Both the position numbers and the translations under genes were made by a program. Under the pieces are notes generated by a model, which was not told the DNA's origin, did not search any database, and saw nothing but the letters and a program-made list of their open reading frames with translations. Below are positions 5,188-5,580 of a stretch of 5,580 nt of DNA, in pieces. Source of the DNA: Kingella oralis (lineage in GTDB: Bacteria; Pseudomonadota; Gammaproteobacteria; Burkholderiales; Neisseriaceae); contig CAJPSG010000089.1 in assembly GCA_905373195.1 (NCBI GenBank), positions 1 through 5,580 on the forward strand, written 5' to 3'. Each line of letters begins with the position of its first letter. The first letter of the stretch is position 1.

Positions 5188-5431
5188 TTTCTAGCTTCAC
5201 TTTCTCGCGCACGATACAACCACAAGCGACACAGGTATCAAGCAACGATACATCCGCGCCTTTGGGCAACATGGCATGATGGCGGTTCAAATCATCACAA
5301 GCGGCACATTGCGCGAGTCTGCTCTTGCGCGTGGCATCATCCACCTGCTCTATATGCAATATGTTCTTTGCCAACCCCACTGCACCATGCACCACTCTAT
5401 CACCCCAACTTCTGTTGCACGAATCGCACAT
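5159..5431 (-). CDS. Small cysteine-rich zinc-ribbon-like phage protein
   Basis: Ninety residues with a likely zinc-binding centre: CAAC (42-45), CVACGC (67-72) and Cys85 in the terminal motif QCPKGKW; a further CDSC pair lies at 2-5. Short phage proteins with the pattern RxxxCxxC...CxxCGC...K...CPxGKW are common, but I know of no settled function; a nucleic-acid or regulatory role is a guess. I chose ATG at 5431 because GGAG (5439-5442) lies 7 bases upstream. The ATG 18 codons earlier (5485) has no ribosome site, and its extra residues would be encoded by a DUS and a terminator hairpin. The 3' end overlaps the HNH gene by 29 bases, so they share a transcript. This is the first gene of the leftward packaging cluster. 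Confidence 0.75.
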   Translation of the reverse strand: MCDSCNRSWGDRVVHGAVGLAKNILHIEQVDDATRKSRLAQCAACDDLNRHHAMLPKGADVSLLDTCVACGCIVREKVKLENEQCPKGKW

Positions 5432-5445
5432 GTTTACACTCCAAC

Positions 5446-5467
5446 AAAAAAGCCGCCCACAGGCAGC
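5446..5467 (-). terminator. Minus-strand terminator formed partly by a DUS
   Basis: On the minus strand GCTGCC (5467-5462), loop TGTG and GGCGGC (5457-5452) form a 6-bp stem with one T-G wobble, followed by six T (5451-5446). The upstream arm is the core of the DUS at 5461-5472. On the plus strand the wobble becomes a C-A mismatch and there is no T-run, so it acts leftward only. It lies 3 bases before the Shine-Dalgarno of the cysteine-rich gene, so it either blocks transcription from the hicA side or attenuates the packaging cluster. Confidence 0.55.
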
Positions 5468-5472
5468 CTGAA
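5461..5472 (+). repeat. DNA uptake sequence, exact
   Basis: The plus strand reads AGGCAGCCTGAA in the intergenic region between the phage module and hicA. It supplies one arm of the terminator at 5446-5467. Confidence 0.8.
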
Positions 5473-5486
5473 AATCTAAAAACATA

Positions 5487-5515
5487 TTAACTATAAGACA
5501 AAATTGTCTTATTAT
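5487..5515 (+). promoter_or_regulatory. Predicted hicA promoter
   Basis: TTAACT (5487-5492, 4 of 6 to the -35 consensus) and TATTAT (5510-5515, 5 of 6 to the -10) are separated by exactly 17 bases. Transcription would begin near 5522, giving a leader of about 22 bases with AAGGAG (5532-5537) six bases before the hicA ATG. A leftward promoter in the same region (TTGTCT...TAGATT on the minus strand) is possible but weak. Confidence 0.6.
5493..5512. promoter_or_regulatory. 20-bp palindrome, likely HicB operator
   Basis: ATAAGACAA (5493-5501) and TTGTCTTAT (5504-5512) are perfect inverted repeats around AA. The palindrome fills the spacer of the predicted hicA promoter and overlaps its -10 box, the place where a bound repressor would shut off transcription. 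HicB antitoxins are known to autorepress hicAB through a DNA-binding domain; assignment to HicB here is inferred, since hicB lies outside the window. Confidence 0.6.
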
Positions 5516-5543
5516 TCACTCCATCAACAGCAAGGAGTGATAA

Positions 5544-5580
5544 ATGAAATACAGCGAATTTCAACGTTGGTTGATTAGTC
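5544..5580 (+). CDS. hicA: HicA family mRNA interferase toxin, 5' end only
   Basis: The first 12 codons, starting MKYSEFQRWLIS, match the typical N-terminus of HicA toxins (K-S-x-E-F-x-R-W-L). HicA is a small dsRBD-like ribonuclease that cleaves mRNA and is neutralised by HicB, normally encoded just downstream. ATG at 5544 has AAGGAG at 5532-5537 with a 6-base gap, and a promoter and palindromic operator upstream. The rest, including the catalytic histidine usually in a GSH motif, lies beyond the window. It is divergent from the phage genes and may be host- or element-encoded. Confidence is limited by the short visible part. Confidence 0.7.
   Translation, partial: MKYSEFQRWLIS

Noticed and set aside
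5432..5485. Longer start for the cysteine-rich protein
   Set aside because: The extra 18 residues are encoded by a terminator and a DUS, with no ribosome site at that ATG; the ATG at 5431 has a well-placed GGAG.
1..5580. tRNA genes, CRISPR arrays, insertion sequences
   Set aside because: No cloverleaf-like sequence, regularly spaced repeats, transposase frame or terminal inverted repeats were found on reading both strands.

Overview
The window holds part of an HK97-type phage packaging and capsid module from a bacterium of the family Neisseriaceae. The taxonomic call rests on DNA uptake sequences (DUS): AGGCAGCCTGAA occurs three times exactly (629-640, 2627-2638, 5461-5472) and three times with one mismatch (2079-2090, 3254-3265, 4196-4207). 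From memory this matches the Kingella-type dialect rather than the N. meningitidis one; the exact genus is not proven here. The element looks chromosomal (prophage, prophage remnant or phage satellite) because DUS accumulate in transformable hosts and a toxin-antitoxin gene abuts it.

Almost everything is transcribed on the minus strand, so the functional order runs from high to low coordinates. It starts with a small cysteine-rich zinc-ribbon-like protein (5431-5159), then an HNH endonuclease (5187-4852), a 33-residue membrane protein (4852-4751), and a GC-rich gap that could hold the cos site. Next come the terminase small subunit (4632-4156), terminase large subunit (4154-2637), prohead protease (2564-1950) and HK97-fold major capsid protein (1953-640). 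Beyond the capsid gene are a strong hairpin terminator, a small membrane-protein gene broken by an in-frame amber codon (561-394), two minus-strand hairpins with T-runs, and an unknown gene running off the left edge (293-1). On the plus strand at the right edge, hicA, the toxin of a HicAB toxin-antitoxin pair, begins at 5544 behind a promoter whose spacer is filled by a 20-bp palindrome.

In a complete phage the HNH protein and terminase cut and package DNA into a prohead built from the capsid protein and matured by the protease. The usual portal gene between large terminase and protease is absent: only about 70 bases separate the two genes, and they hold a DUS and a terminator. No head-tail connector follows the capsid gene. 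The module is therefore either rearranged, decayed, or a satellite with its other head genes elsewhere.

The most distinctive features are the missing portal, a near-identical terminator-plus-Shine-Dalgarno block before two genes, an 18-bp tandem duplication of the terminase stop/start junction, the amber-interrupted small membrane protein, and DUS copies fused to stop codons and to a terminator stem.
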